A stretch of DNA of 64,000 nucleotides. It comes from Aestuariibaculum sp. M13. GTDB taxonomy: Bacteria; Bacteroidota; Bacteroidia; Flavobacteriales; Flavobacteriaceae. Below the pieces are notes generated by a model. That model searched no databases. It was not told the origin of the DNA and was given only the letters and a program-made list of their open reading frames with translations. The translations under genes and the position numbers were made by a program. The DNA lies in contig NZ_JANIAC010000001.1 in NCBI RefSeq assembly GCF_024723255.1, positions 325,548-389,547 on the forward strand. Reading direction: 5' to 3'. Of the stretch, positions 17,526 to 26,227 are shown one piece after another (the first letter of the stretch is position 1; each line of letters opens with the position of its first letter).

Positions 17526-20030
17526 ATGCGAATACTTTTACTCCTGCTCGTTTTTTGCTCTGCCCTATCCGCTCAAAACAACCTCGACCTAAATTATTAT
17601 ATCAATTCTAATGTTCCTTTAAACAAAGACATTCCAACCCCAAAAAGTGTAATAGGATTTGATATTGGTAAATGGCATGTATCACACGATAAAGTTGTTC
17701 AATATATGTATGCCCTTGCCAATGCATCAGATAGAATTACAATTGAAAACAGAGGTACTACTTTCGAAGACAGGCCTCTATTGTTATTAACAATTACATC
17801 TCCGAAAAATCATTCCAATCTAGAAAATATTAGAACGGAACATCTTGCCGCCACTGAAGCAAATGCCAATGAAGATTACAACCGGCCTTTAGTTGTTTAT
17901 CAAGGCTTTTCTATTCATGGTAACGAACCTAGTGGTACCAATGCTGCCATGATTGTAGCTTACTATTTAGCAGCAGCTCAGGATGAATTCACTAAAGAAT
18001 TATTAGACAACACCGTCATTTTATTCGATCCTTGTTTTAACCCAGATGGTTTGCAGCGCTTCGCCTATTGGGCTAATACCAATAAAAATATAAATTTAAG
18101 TTCAGACCCTAACGACAGAGAATATTCAGAAGTCTGGCCAGGCGGACGATCCAATCACTACTGGTTTGATATGAACAGAGACTGGCTACCTGTTCAATTA
18201 CCTGAATCGCAAGCTAGAATAAAAACATATCATAAGTGGCTACCTAATATTTTAACCGATCACCATGAAATGGGCACTAATTCTACCTTCTTTTTTCAAC
18301 CAGGAGTCCCTTCAAGAACCCACCCCCTTACACCAAAATTAAACCAAGAATTAACTCAAAAGATTGGGAATTACCATGCGGAAGCTTTAGATAAAATTGG
18401 TTCTTTATACTTTACCGAAGAAAGCTACGATGACTTCTATTACGGGAAAGGTTCTACTTTTCCGGATATTAATGGCGGTATCGGTATTTTATTTGAACAG
18501 GCAAGCTCCAGAGGTCATTTACAAGAATCAGATAACGGTTTAATATCATTTCCTTTCACAATTAGAAACCAATATTCCACTGCACTGTCAACACTAAAGG
18601 CTGCAACAGTATTAAGAGAAGACTTATTAAAATATCAACATGATTTTTACAATAACGCCAGAGAGGAAGCTTCAAAAGAAGCTAAAAAAGCTTTCATATT
18701 TGGTGATGAAAAAGACGCAGCTAAAACCAATGAACTTGCCAAAATTTTAGAACAACATCAAATTGAAATTTACAATTTAAAAGAAGATTTTATTGAAAAT
18801 GGAAAATCTTTCAAAAAAGGCTATAGCTACATCATTCCTAAAAACCAAAAAAACATTCGTTTAATCAACGCTATGTTTGAAAAAAGAACGAGCTTTCAGG
18901 ATAGTTTATTCTACGATATTTCGGCTTGGTCATTTCCGTTAGCCTTCAATCTGGATTATGAAGAAAACATCTCAACAAAACATTTGGGTAACAAAATTGA
19001 CAACGTAACAAATTCAGAAGGACAAGTAAATTCAAAAAGTAATATTGCCTACCTTATGGAATGGCATGAATATTTTACACCTAAAATACTTAATCAGCTA
19101 TTAAATCATAATATACGAACTAAAGTGGCCATGAAAACATTTAGTTTAAATAACAAAGAATATGACTATGGCACCATTTTAATACCGGTTCAAAATCAAA
19201 AACTAAATAGTGATGAGCTTTTTAACCTTTTAAACCGTTTAGCAAAAGAGAGCTATGTTAAAATTGATGGTGTAAATACAGGACTAACTAATGGTATTGA
19301 CTTAGGTAGTCGTCATTTTAAAACTTTAAAAAAGCCTGAAATAGCCTTATTGGTAGGTGATGGTATTTCATCTTTAGACGCTGGTGAGATCTGGCATTTA
19401 TTCGATACCAGGTATAATATAACTGCCACTAAACTTGATGTTAAAAATTTTGAAAAAGCAGATTTAAGCAGATATAATACCATTATCATTCCTAGTACCA
19501 ACTCCTTGAGTAAAGACATTGCTGAAAAACTAAAAAAATGGACAAACTCAGGCGGTACCATCATTGGATTTAAAAACACTGTTAAATGGTTAAATTCGAA
19601 TGAGCTTATTCAATTGGAATTCAAAAAACAAGAACACATCGCAGAAAATATTTCTTATGAAGACAAAAGCGAATTCCAAAGCGCTCAAAGTATTAAAGGT
19701 GCTATTTTTGAAGCTAAAACAGACCGCTCGCATCCAATAAATTTTGGATTTAAAAATGATAAAATTGCTCTATTTAGAAACACCACCATTTTCATTAAAC
19801 CAAATAAAGACAGCTATAACAATCCCATTCAGTACACCGAGAAACCTCTTTTAAGTGGTTACATTTCAAAATCTAATTTGGACAGCTTAAGTAATACGGT
19901 ACCTTTTCAAGTAAAACGCTTAGGTAAAGGTAAAGTCGTAGCATTTACAGATAATACTAATTTTAGAGCCTTTTGGTATGGCACCAACAAGCTTATGATG
20001 AATGCCATTTTCTTTAGAGAAGAATTCTAA
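17526..20030 (+). CDS. Secreted M14-family zinc carboxypeptidase with C-terminal amidotransferase-like domain
   Basis: 834 aa. Signal peptide MRILLLLLVFCSALSAQ (cleavage near 17). The peptidase M14 zinc site is clear: HGNE with His131 and Glu134, and a third ligand in DHHE at 245-248; Glu324 in GILFEQ is the expected catalytic base. MNRDW (216-220) is typical of this large bacterial M14 subfamily. Residues from about 600 onward (PEIALLVGDGISSLDAGE, then TIIIPS, then GGTIIGFKN) look like a class I glutamine-amidotransferase-like/DJ-1-type flavodoxin fold lacking an obvious active-site Cys. Likely a periplasmic or secreted peptide-degrading enzyme. It stands alone between two terminators. Confidence 0.9.
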   Translation: MRILLLLLVFCSALSAQNNLDLNYYINSNVPLNKDIPTPKSVIGFDIGKWHVSHDKVVQYMYALANASDRITIENRGTTFEDRPLLLLTITSPKNHSNLENIRTEHLAATEANANEDYNRPLVVYQGFSIHGNEPSGTNAAMIVAYYLAAAQDEFTKELLDNTVILFDPCFNPDGLQRFAYWANTNKNINLSSDPNDREYSEVWPGGRSNHYWFDMNRDWLPVQLPESQARIKTYHKWLPNILTDHHEMGTNSTFFFQPGVPSRTHPLTPKLNQELTQKIGNYHAEALDKIGSLYFTEESYDDFYYGKGSTFPDINGGIGILFEQASSRGHLQESDNGLISFPFTIRNQYSTALSTLKAATVLREDLLKYQHDFYNNAREEASKEAKKAFIFGDEKDAAKTNELAKILEQHQIEIYNLKEDFIENGKSFKKGYSYIIPKNQKNIRLINAMFEKRTSFQDSLFYDISAWSFPLAFNLDYEENISTKHLGNKIDNVTNSEGQVNSKSNIAYLMEWHEYFTPKILNQLLNHNIRTKVAMKTFSLNNKEYDYGTILIPVQNQKLNSDELFNLLNRLAKESYVKIDGVNTGLTNGIDLGSRHFKTLKKPEIALLVGDGISSLDAGEIWHLFDTRYNITATKLDVKNFEKADLSRYNTIIIPSTNSLSKDIAEKLKKWTNSGGTIIGFKNTVKWLNSNELIQLEFKKQEHIAENISYEDKSEFQSAQSIKGAIFEAKTDRSHPINFGFKNDKIALFRNTTIFIKPNKDSYNNPIQYTEKPLLSGYISKSNLDSLSNTVPFQVKRLGKGKVVAFTDNTNFRAFWYGTNKLMMNAIFFREEF

Positions 20031-20050
20031 TCTGGTAAATACTTTTACAT

Positions 20051-20079
20051 AAAACCGTTAAGCATTTAACGGTTTTTTT
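20051..20079. terminator. Bidirectional intrinsic terminator between the M14 peptidase and csaA-like genes
   Basis: AAAACCGTTAA-GCAT-TTAACGGTTTTTTT: 11-bp stem, 4-nt loop, T-run on the plus strand and TTTT on the minus strand. It lies between two convergent stops (20030 and 20084), so it probably serves both. Confidence 0.88.
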
Positions 20080-20083
20080 GTTT

Positions 20084-20419
20084 TTAGCTCACTACGCTAC
20101 CATCCTTAACCTTTTTTTCAGGATTAAGTAATATAACATCTTTACCACTTACAGCTCCCAAAACTAAGCACTCACTCATAAAATTAGCAATTTGCTTCTT
20201 CGGAAAATTTACAACAGCAACAATTTGTTTGTTAAATAAATCTTCCTTTTGGTAAAGTGTCGTTATCTGCGCCGAGGTCTTTTTAATTCCCAAATCTCCA
20301 AAATCAATAGTTAATTGATAAGCAGGTTTTCGGGCTTTCGGAAAGTCGTTTACTTCAATAATCGTCCCGACACGTAAATCTATTTTCGAGAAATCTTCGA
20401 AAGTTATTGTTTGTTCCAT
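20084..20419 (-). CDS. CsaA-like tRNA-binding domain protein
   Basis: 111 aa single OB-fold protein of the CsaA/Trbp111/EMAP-II type. ITFEDFSKIDLRVGTIIEV at the N-terminus, DFGDLGIKKTSAQIT in the middle and VNFPKKQIANFMSECLVLGA toward the C-terminus are the family hallmarks. Relatives bind tRNA or act as export chaperones with SecA. Normal length for CsaA. Divergent from the redoxin gene with only 46 bp between starts. On its own strand TATTTTTG (20424-20431) lies four bases before the ATG, which would make the message leaderless if used. Confidence 0.9.
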   Translation of the reverse strand: MEQTITFEDFSKIDLRVGTIIEVNDFPKARKPAYQLTIDFGDLGIKKTSAQITTLYQKEDLFNKQIVAVVNFPKKQIANFMSECLVLGAVSGKDVILLNPEKKVKDGSVVS

Positions 20420-20465
20420 TTCTCAAAAATATAAATAATTACGAACTTTGAATAAAATTAAAGCT

Positions 20466-21023
20466 ATGGCAAACACACCTTCAAACATGATTCCATTAGG
20501 CACCAAAGCGCCACTTTTCTCACTTCATGACACGGTTAGTAACAAAATGGTAAGTTTAGAAAACGCTAAAGGAGAAAAAGGAACAATTATCATGTTTATT
20601 TGCAACCACTGTCCGTTTGTTATTCATGTTAACAGCACTTTGGTTAATATGGCTAACGCTTACGCGGAAAAAGGAATTAATTTTATAGCTATTTCAAGTA
20701 ACGATGTTGTTAACTACCCACAAGATGGCCCGGATAAAATGAAAATACACGCTGAAGCTGAAAATTATCCGTTTCCATATTTATATGATGAAACACAGGA
20801 AGTTGCCAAAGCTTATGATGCCGCCTGCACACCGGATTTGTATGTCTTTAACAAGGATTTAAAACTAACCTATCGCGGACAATTAGATGATTCTAGACCA
20901 GGCAACGGACTTCCTGTTACAGGAGCTGATTTAGCATATGCTTTAGATTGTTTAATTGAGGGCATCGAAAATACACAGACTCAAAAACCAAGTATTGGCT
21001 GTAACATTAAATGGAAGCGTTAA
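20466..21023 (+). CDS. Thioredoxin-like redoxin (AhpC/TSA superfamily)
   Basis: 185 aa from ATG 20466 (MANTPSNMIPLG). The frame extends to a TTG at 20448, but that lies in a promoter-like ACTTTG stretch and is rejected. Thioredoxin fold with active site FICNHCPFV (Cys46, Cys49), followed by FIAISSNDVVNYPQDG and a cis-Pro loop CTPDLYVF. This is the small cytoplasmic redoxin family with CNHCP active sites; probably a thiol reductase or peroxiredoxin-like protein. No signal peptide. Its stop overlaps the convergent acetyltransferase stop by 4 bp. Confidence 0.9.
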   Translation: MANTPSNMIPLGTKAPLFSLHDTVSNKMVSLENAKGEKGTIIMFICNHCPFVIHVNSTLVNMANAYAEKGINFIAISSNDVVNYPQDGPDKMKIHAEAENYPFPYLYDETQEVAKAYDAACTPDLYVFNKDLKLTYRGQLDDSRPGNGLPVTGADLAYALDCLIEGIENTQTQKPSIGCNIKWKR

Positions 21024-21505
21024 GCCAGTTTCAACTCAAAAATACCAACATCTAACCAGGTATTGAATTTAAAACCAACTTCTTTTAAATGCCCCACCAG
21101 CTCGAATCCGAATTTTTCATGCAGTTTCACACTTGCGTCATTGGGAAGTGTTAAAACACCTAAAACAACACGGCAATCGGTTTGTTTTAATTGAGCAATT
21201 AGTTCAGCATAGAGCTTAGACCCTATTTGTTTTCCATGAGCTGAGTTCTTAACATAGACTGTAGATTCTAAAGTATGATTATAAGCTGGACGTTCTCTGA
21301 ATTTTCCAGCATAAGCATAACCTAAAATTTCATTGTTTTCTTCGTAAACAATAAACGGAAAATCTTTACTGATACTGTGAATTTTCTCTTGAAATACTTT
21401 TAATGGTGTTGGTTCCAAATCGAAAGTTACATCGGTATTAATAACATAATAGTTATAAATATTCAACAATTGCTGCGCATCGGTATAATGAATAGGTCGT
21501 ATCAT
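21020..21505 (-). CDS. GNAT acetyltransferase, phosphinothricin/methionine-sulfone N-acetyltransferase-like
   Basis: 161 aa from the ATG at 21505 (MIRPIHYTDAQQLL); the longer open frame to 21601 runs through a terminator hairpin and is rejected. The PAT/YncA pattern is clear: INTDVTFDLEPTPLKVFQEK near residues 22-41, GYAYAGKFRERPAY near 63-76, the acetyl-CoA loop NSAHGKQIGSKLY and C-terminal HEKFGFELVGHLKEVGFKFN. Relatives acetylate phosphinothricin, methionine sulfone or similar amino-acid analogues; the natural substrate is unknown. Its stop overlaps the redoxin stop tail to tail. Confidence 0.88.
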   Translation of the reverse strand: MIRPIHYTDAQQLLNIYNYYVINTDVTFDLEPTPLKVFQEKIHSISKDFPFIVYEENNEILGYAYAGKFRERPAYNHTLESTVYVKNSAHGKQIGSKLYAELIAQLKQTDCRVVLGVLTLPNDASVKLHEKFGFELVGHLKEVGFKFNTWLDVGIFELKLA

Positions 21506-21563
21506 TCTAAAGATATAAAATAAGGTTCCCTTCAAGATTGGTAAGTATCTCGAATTGAGTAAA

Positions 21564-21597
21564 TATAAAAAAAGCACTTCAAAAATGAAGTGCTTTA
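21564..21597 (-). terminator. Intrinsic terminator after the cyclophilin-FKBP gene
   Basis: On the minus strand AAAGCACTTC-ATTTTT-GAAGTGCTTT forms a perfect 10-bp stem followed by TTTTTATATTT. It starts 27 bp after the PPIase stop and lies upstream of the acetyltransferase ATG. Confidence 0.88.
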
Positions 21598-21622
21598 ACA
21601 TATTATAAAAAAGAGGACTCTC

Positions 21623-22555
21623 TTATTTTACGTTCATTAATTCTACATCGAAAATTAAAGTAGCATTAGGAGGAATTACACCACCTGCACCGCGACTTCC
21701 GTAACCTAAATGACTAGGAATAACAAAACGCGCTTTATCGCCAACGCTTAATAATTGGATTCCTTCATCCCAACCAGAGATTACTTGTCCCATTCCAACA
21801 GGAAAATCGATTGGTTGGTTACGTTTGTAAGATGAATCGAAAACGGTACCGTCTGCTAACTGTCCTTTGTAGTGAACAGAAACATTTTTACCTTTTGTAG
21901 CTTTTGCTCCACTTCCTTTTTGGATGATCTGGTAACGTAAACCACTTTCGGTTTTCTCGAAACCTGTAGCTAATTTATCTAATTCTGCTTCGATAGCTGC
22001 TTTCTCTTCAGCTAAACGCTTCTCTCTTGAACCTTCAAATGTTCTAAACGCCTCAACAGCATTATAAGCTTCAGCTTCAGCACCAACTCTAACAATCTCT
22101 AAAGACTCGATAACATCACCTTGAGCAATAGCATCAACAACATCTTGTCCTTCTACCACTTTACCAAAAACTGTATGGTTGTTATCTAACCAAGGGGTTT
22201 CAACGTGCGTAATGAAGAACTGACTTCCGTTAGTTCCTGGACCTGCATTTGCCATAGATAAAACTCCTGGGCCATCATGCTTTAATTCCGGGTGAAACTC
22301 ATCATCAAACTGGTAACCTGGGTTTCCAGAACCTGTACCTTGAGGACAACCTCCCTGAATCATAAAATCAGGAATAACTCGGTGGAATTTTAATCCGTTG
22401 TAGTAAGGTGTTCCCTGAGGTTTTACTTTATTCTCTAAATTTCCTTCTGCTAAAGCCACAAAGTTACCTACTGTTCCAGGTGTTTTTTTGTATTCTAAAG
22501 CCACAAGAATTTCTCCTTTTGTTGTATTGAATTTTGCGTATAATCCGTCTTGCAT
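21623..22555 (-). CDS. Bifunctional peptidyl-prolyl isomerase: cyclophilin fused to FKBP
   Basis: 310 aa with two different prolyl-isomerase domains. Cyclophilin at about residues 5-160: [34 protein letters not shown] and [14 protein letters not shown] carry the active-site Arg, Gln-Phe and Trp/His positions. A charged helical linker (about 165-200, [18 protein letters not shown]) leads to an FKBP domain (about 205-310): [35 protein letters not shown] and [23 protein letters not shown]. No signal peptide, so cytoplasmic. It probably assists folding of proline-limited proteins. It has a near-perfect Bacteroidota promoter and its own terminator, so it is monocistronic. The dual fusion is uncommon outside Bacteroidota and some protists. 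Confidence 0.95.
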   Translation of the reverse strand: MQDGLYAKFNTTKGEILVALEYKKTPGTVGNFVALAEGNLENKVKPQGTPYYNGLKFHRVIPDFMIQGGCPQGTGSGNPGYQFDDEFHPELKHDGPGVLSMANAGPGTNGSQFFITHVETPWLDNNHTVFGKVVEGQDVVDAIAQGDVIESLEIVRVGAEAEAYNAVEAFRTFEGSREKRLAEEKAAIEAELDKLATGFEKTESGLRYQIIQKGSGAKATKGKNVSVHYKGQLADGTVFDSSYKRNQPIDFPVGMGQVISGWDEGIQLLSVGDKARFVIPSHLGYGSRGAGGVIPPNATLIFDVELMNVK

Positions 22556-22577
22556 GGTTCTAATTTTTAAGAAAGTG

Positions 22578-22608
22578 CAAAGGTACTTAATTAATTATCA
22601 TTTGACAA
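22578..22608 (-). promoter_or_regulatory. Promoter of the cyclophilin-FKBP gene
   Basis: Minus strand reads TTG (22606-22608), a 20-bp spacer, then TACCTTTG (22578-22585). This fits the Bacteroidota consensus TTG-N(17-23)-TAnnTTTG exactly. The start codon is 22 bp downstream of the -7 element. Confidence 0.75.
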
Positions 22609-22666
22609 TTAAGAGGTCTCAATATTATGCTTTTGTAAAAGAGCACTACCAAAAAAACGTATATTT

Positions 22667-22704
22667 CATACTATATCCATACTACATCCATACTTTAACC
22701 ATAG
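22667..22704. repeat. 11-bp tandem repeat array, about 3.5 units
   Basis: Units CATACTATATC, CATACTACATC, CATACTTTAAC and the partial CATAG follow each other with an exact 11-bp period. It lies 60-100 bp upstream of the PPIase -33 element, in the gap to recQ. Confidence 0.6.
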
Positions 22705-22760
22705 CTCTGACTTAGTATATAATAACTGAAGTTTTCTTCATAAGAATGTCCATAAACAAA

Positions 22761-22817
22761 TAAGTTTCAGAATCATAAGGACGCACACTAAGGAACACCT
22801 TTTAACTCTGAAACTTA
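22761..22817. repeat. 11-bp perfect inverted repeat with 35-nt loop
   Basis: TAAGTTTCAGA (22761-22771) and TCTGAAACTTA (22807-22817) are perfectly complementary. The loop contains a smaller AAGG/CCTT pair. There is no T-run, but it lies 33-89 bp past the recQ stop, so it may shape the 3' end of the recQ message. Confidence 0.5.
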
Positions 22818-22849
22818 ACAACAAAATGGTTCAATAAAAAGAATGACAA

Positions 22850-25051
22850 TTAATTGGCTACTTCGCTGATGAATTTTATACGGTATAAACGTAATTCCTC
22901 ATCATCGTAATCGCCATCAAACTCTTCAATAGCCGTCGCTATATTATCGGTTGTTGAATCCATAAAATAATCGTGCAGTTCTTCCTGCTGGTCTTCATCT
23001 AAAATATCATCAATCCAGTAGTCGATATTTAGTTTGGTACCCGAATATACAATGGCTTCCATTTCTTTAATAAACTCATCCATTTGAAGACCTTTTGCCG
23101 AAGCGATATCGTCAAGCGGCAATTTTCTGTCAATATTCTGGATGATATATAATTTGTTTGCTGAATTGGTTCCTGTAGATTTCACCACTAAATCATCCGG
23201 ACGAATGATGTCGTGTTCTTCAACATACCTGGCTATCAATTCCACAAAGTCTTTTCCATACTTTTTAGCTTTCCCCTCACCTACACCATGAACATTGGCT
23301 AATTCGGTTAAATTTATCGGGTATTTTAAAGCCATATCCTCTAACGACGGATCCTGAAAAATCACAAACGGCGGTACGCCTAATTTCTTCGCATTCTTTT
23401 TACGCAAGTCTTTTAGCATATCCATAAGTAAGGCATCTGCAACGGCTGCCTGCGCTTTTGCTGCTGAAACGATTGTACCATCGTCTACAGAACTATCGAA
23501 CTCGTGATCTTCGGTCATCATAAATGATTCCGGAGTTTCAAGGAAGGCTTTACCGGCAGGAGATAATTTTATAACACCGTAAGTCTCGATATCCTTCTTT
23601 AACAATCCGGCAACTAATGCCTGACGTAATAAGGCCATCCAGTACTTTTTATCCTTATCCTTCCCTTTTCCAAAGAATGGCTGCTCGTTGGTTTTATGTG
23701 AATTAATTAAGGCATTTTCTTTACCCGTAATCACCTGAACCAAATCTTTAGATTTATATTTTTCATTGGTTTTGGCAATGGTTTCTAACAAAACTACCAC
23801 ATCGTCCTGTGCTTCGTGTTTCTTTTTCGGGTGTCTGATGTTATCATCCATATCCCCACCTTCACCGGTTTCGTTATCGAATTCTTCACCGAAGTAATGC
23901 AAGATGAATTTACGACGTGAGATTGATGTTTCCGCGAAAGCGACCACTTCCTGTAACAAGGCATGTCCGATTTCCTGTTCGGCTACCGGTTTCCCCGACA
24001 TGAATTTTTCCAATTTTTCAATGTCTTTATACGAATAGTATGCTAAACAGTGCCCTTCGCCACCATCACGACCAGCACGACCGGTTTCCTGATAGTAACT
24101 TTCTATACTTTTAGGAATATCATGGTGAATTACAAAACGTACGTCTGGTTTATCGATACCCATACCAAACGCGATGGTTGCAACCACCACATCAACCTCT
24201 TCCATCAGGAATTTATCCTGAAAACTTGAACGCGACTTAGCATCTAATCCCGCATGATATGGCACCGCATTAATACCATTTACCTGAAGTACCTGAGCCA
24301 GTTCTTCAACGCGTTTTCTGCTTAAACAATAAACAATACCCGATTTCCCTGCATTTTGTTTGATGAAACGAATGATATCGGCATCAACATTTTTGGTTTT
24401 CGGACGTACTTCATAGTATAAATTAGGACGGTTAAAAGACGCTTTAAAGGTTCTTGCTCCCGTAATTCCTAAGTTTTTAATAATATCTTCCTGTACTTTA
24501 GGCGTCGCCGTAGCGGTAAGCCCAATAATGGGGATATTATCTCCTATTCGAGAAATTATGTGTCTTAAATTTCGATACTCCGGTCTAAAATCGTGGCCCC
24601 ACTCACTAATACAGTGTGCTTCATCAATGGCCATAAACGATATTTTTACCGAACGTAAAAACTCAACATTTTCTTCTTTGGTTAAGGATTCCGGAGCCAC
24701 GTAAAGTAACTTGGTTACCCCGTTAACAATGTCCTCTTTAACCCGTTTAATTTCTGTTTTGTTTAATGAAGAATTCAGCACGTGTGCAATACCTTCTTCA
24801 TTAGAAACGCCACGAATGGCGTCTACCTGATTTTTCATTAATGCGATTAAGGGCGAAACAACAATGGCTGTCCCCTCCTGCATTAACGCGGGCAGCTGGT
24901 AACATAACGATTTCCCGCCCCCCGTTGGCATTATAACAAATGTATTGTTGCCCGATAATATACTTTCTACAACATCTTCCTGAAGTCCCTTGAATTTACT
25001 AAACCCAAAATATTTTTTTAGTGCAGAATGCAAGTCACTCTTTTCCATCAA
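22850..25051 (-). CDS. recQ: ATP-dependent DNA helicase RecQ
   Basis: 3'-5' DNA helicase used in recombination and fork repair. 733 aa, longer than E. coli RecQ (about 610). Walker A MPTGGGKS (41-48), DEAH at 143-146 followed by CISEWGHDFRPEY (aromatic-rich loop), motif VI YYQETGRAGRDG, then a winged-helix region (about 470-520) and an HRDC-like C-terminal part (about 545-620), with an acidic tail ending in YDDEELRLYRIKF. Oddity: the RecQ zinc-binding segment, which normally carries four cysteines, here reads RRKFILHYFGEEF followed by GEGGDMDDN with none of them. Divergent from kdsD. Helicase identity is certain; loss of the zinc site is read directly from the sequence. Confidence 0.96.
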   Translation of the reverse strand: MMEKSDLHSALKKYFGFSKFKGLQEDVVESILSGNNTFVIMPTGGGKSLCYQLPALMQEGTAIVVSPLIALMKNQVDAIRGVSNEEGIAHVLNSSLNKTEIKRVKEDIVNGVTKLLYVAPESLTKEENVEFLRSVKISFMAIDEAHCISEWGHDFRPEYRNLRHIISRIGDNIPIIGLTATATPKVQEDIIKNLGITGARTFKASFNRPNLYYEVRPKTKNVDADIIRFIKQNAGKSGIVYCLSRKRVEELAQVLQVNGINAVPYHAGLDAKSRSSFQDKFLMEEVDVVVATIAFGMGIDKPDVRFVIHHDIPKSIESYYQETGRAGRDGGEGHCLAYYSYKDIEKLEKFMSGKPVAEQEIGHALLQEVVAFAETSISRRKFILHYFGEEFDNETGEGGDMDDNIRHPKKKHEAQDDVVVLLETIAKTNEKYKSKDLVQVITGKENALINSHKTNEQPFFGKGKDKDKKYWMALLRQALVAGLLKKDIETYGVIKLSPAGKAFLETPESFMMTEDHEFDSSVDDGTIVSAAKAQAAVADALLMDMLKDLRKKNAKKLGVPPFVIFQDPSLEDMALKYPINLTELANVHGVGEGKAKKYGKDFVELIARYVEEHDIIRPDDLVVKSTGTNSANKLYIIQNIDRKLPLDDIASAKGLQMDEFIKEMEAIVYSGTKLNIDYWIDDILDEDQQEELHDYFMDSTTDNIATAIEEFDGDYDDEELRLYRIKFISEVAN

Positions 25052-25159
25052 TCAGAAAACTTTAAAATTTATTTTAATTAATTATATCATGCCCCGTCAA
25101 ACTCAAATTTGAATTGACTTTTTAATAGTGCATTAAGAAAACCCTCGTATTTTTTTCGT

Positions 25160-25167
25160 TAGCTTTG
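25160..25167 (+). promoter_or_regulatory. Candidate -7 element for kdsD
   Basis: TAGCTTTG matches TAnnTTTG exactly and lies 94 bp upstream of the kdsD start in the recQ-kdsD divergent gap. No well-spaced TTG is seen. Confidence 0.45.
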
Positions 25168-25261
25168 TAAAAAAAAATCGAAATTACTATAAAATTAAAT
25201 TCTATTTACATTTAAAGTTAAGAATTTCTTCAAAAGCATCAACTAAAAAATTTCATAAATT

Positions 25262-26227
25262 TTGAATAACAAACATTCAATTATTAAAATAGCTAAAGAA
25301 ACTATTGAAGCCGAAAGTCAAGCTATTTTAAATTTATCGAATCTTGTCGATTCTGATTTTGCCGAAGCCGTAGAGCTCATATACCATTCTAAAGGTCGTG
25401 TTATTATCACAGGTATTGGAAAAAGCGCCATTATTGCCAGTAAAATAGTTGCGTCGTTAAATTCCACTGGTACACCTGCTGTATTTATGCATGCTGCCGA
25501 TGCCATTCACGGCGATCTTGGCTTAATCTTAAAAGACGATGTGGTGATCTGTATTTCTAAAAGTGGAAACACACCAGAAATAAAAGTACTTGTACCACTT
25601 ATTAAGCGTGTAAACAATAAAATGATTGCCATTACTGGTAATAAAGATTCATTTCTTGGGCAACATGCCGATTACGTTTTAAACGCCTATGTGGATAAAG
25701 AAGTTTGTCCGAACAATTTAGCCCCTACCACAAGTACCACTGCTCAATTGGTTATTGGCGATGCTTTAACGGTTTGTTTGCTGGAATTACGCGGATTCAC
25801 CAGTAACGATTTTGCCAAATTTCACCCAGGCGGTGCTTTAGGTAAAAAACTGTATTTACGTGTTCAGGATATTTCATCGGTTAACAAAAAACCAAAGGTT
25901 GAAGCCTCTACAAATATTAAAGATGTGATTATTGAAATCACAGAAAAAATGCTTGGAGTAACAGCCGTTGTTGAAAATGATAAAATTATCGGAATTATTA
26001 CCGATGGGGATTTACGTCGCATGCTTACCAAAGTTGATAGTTTCGCAAACCTGACTGCCAAAGATATTATGGGTACCAACCCAAAACGTATTGAAGCGAG
26101 TGCCATGGCCATTGATGCTTTAGAAATTATGGAAGCCAATGAAATTTCTCAGATTCTGGTTGAAGACAACGGCAACTACGCTGGTGTGGTTCACATTCAC
26201 GATTTAATAAAAGAAGGTATCATATAA
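25262..26227 (+). CDS. kdsD: Arabinose-5-phosphate isomerase (KdsD/KpsF/GutQ family)
   Basis: Converts ribulose 5-phosphate to arabinose 5-phosphate, the first committed step toward Kdo of lipopolysaccharide. 321 aa, full length. SIS sugar-phosphate domain at about residues 35-180 with GIGKS (51-55), DAIHGDLG (80-87), SKSGNT (99-104) and HPGGALGKKL (about 189-198); two CBS domains follow (about 205-321). The start is a TTG at 25262: no ATG exists before residue 76, and family alignment needs the residues in between, so a non-ATG start is required. Its TAA overlaps the tatC ATG by one base (TAATG), implying coupled translation. Confidence 0.94.
   Translation: MNNKHSIIKIAKETIEAESQAILNLSNLVDSDFAEAVELIYHSKGRVIITGIGKSAIIASKIVASLNSTGTPAVFMHAADAIHGDLGLILKDDVVICISKSGNTPEIKVLVPLIKRVNNKMIAITGNKDSFLGQHADYVLNAYVDKEVCPNNLAPTTSTTAQLVIGDALTVCLLELRGFTSNDFAKFHPGGALGKKLYLRVQDISSVNKKPKVEASTNIKDVIIEITEKMLGVTAVVENDKIIGIITDGDLRRMLTKVDSFANLTAKDIMGTNPKRIEASAMAIDALEIMEANEISQILVEDNGNYAGVVHIHDLIKEGII

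Noticed and set aside
20441-20450. ACGAACTTTG as promoter of the redoxin gene
   Set aside because: GAACTTTG has one mismatch to TAnnTTTG and no correctly spaced TTG; kept only as a reason to doubt the TTG start at 20448.
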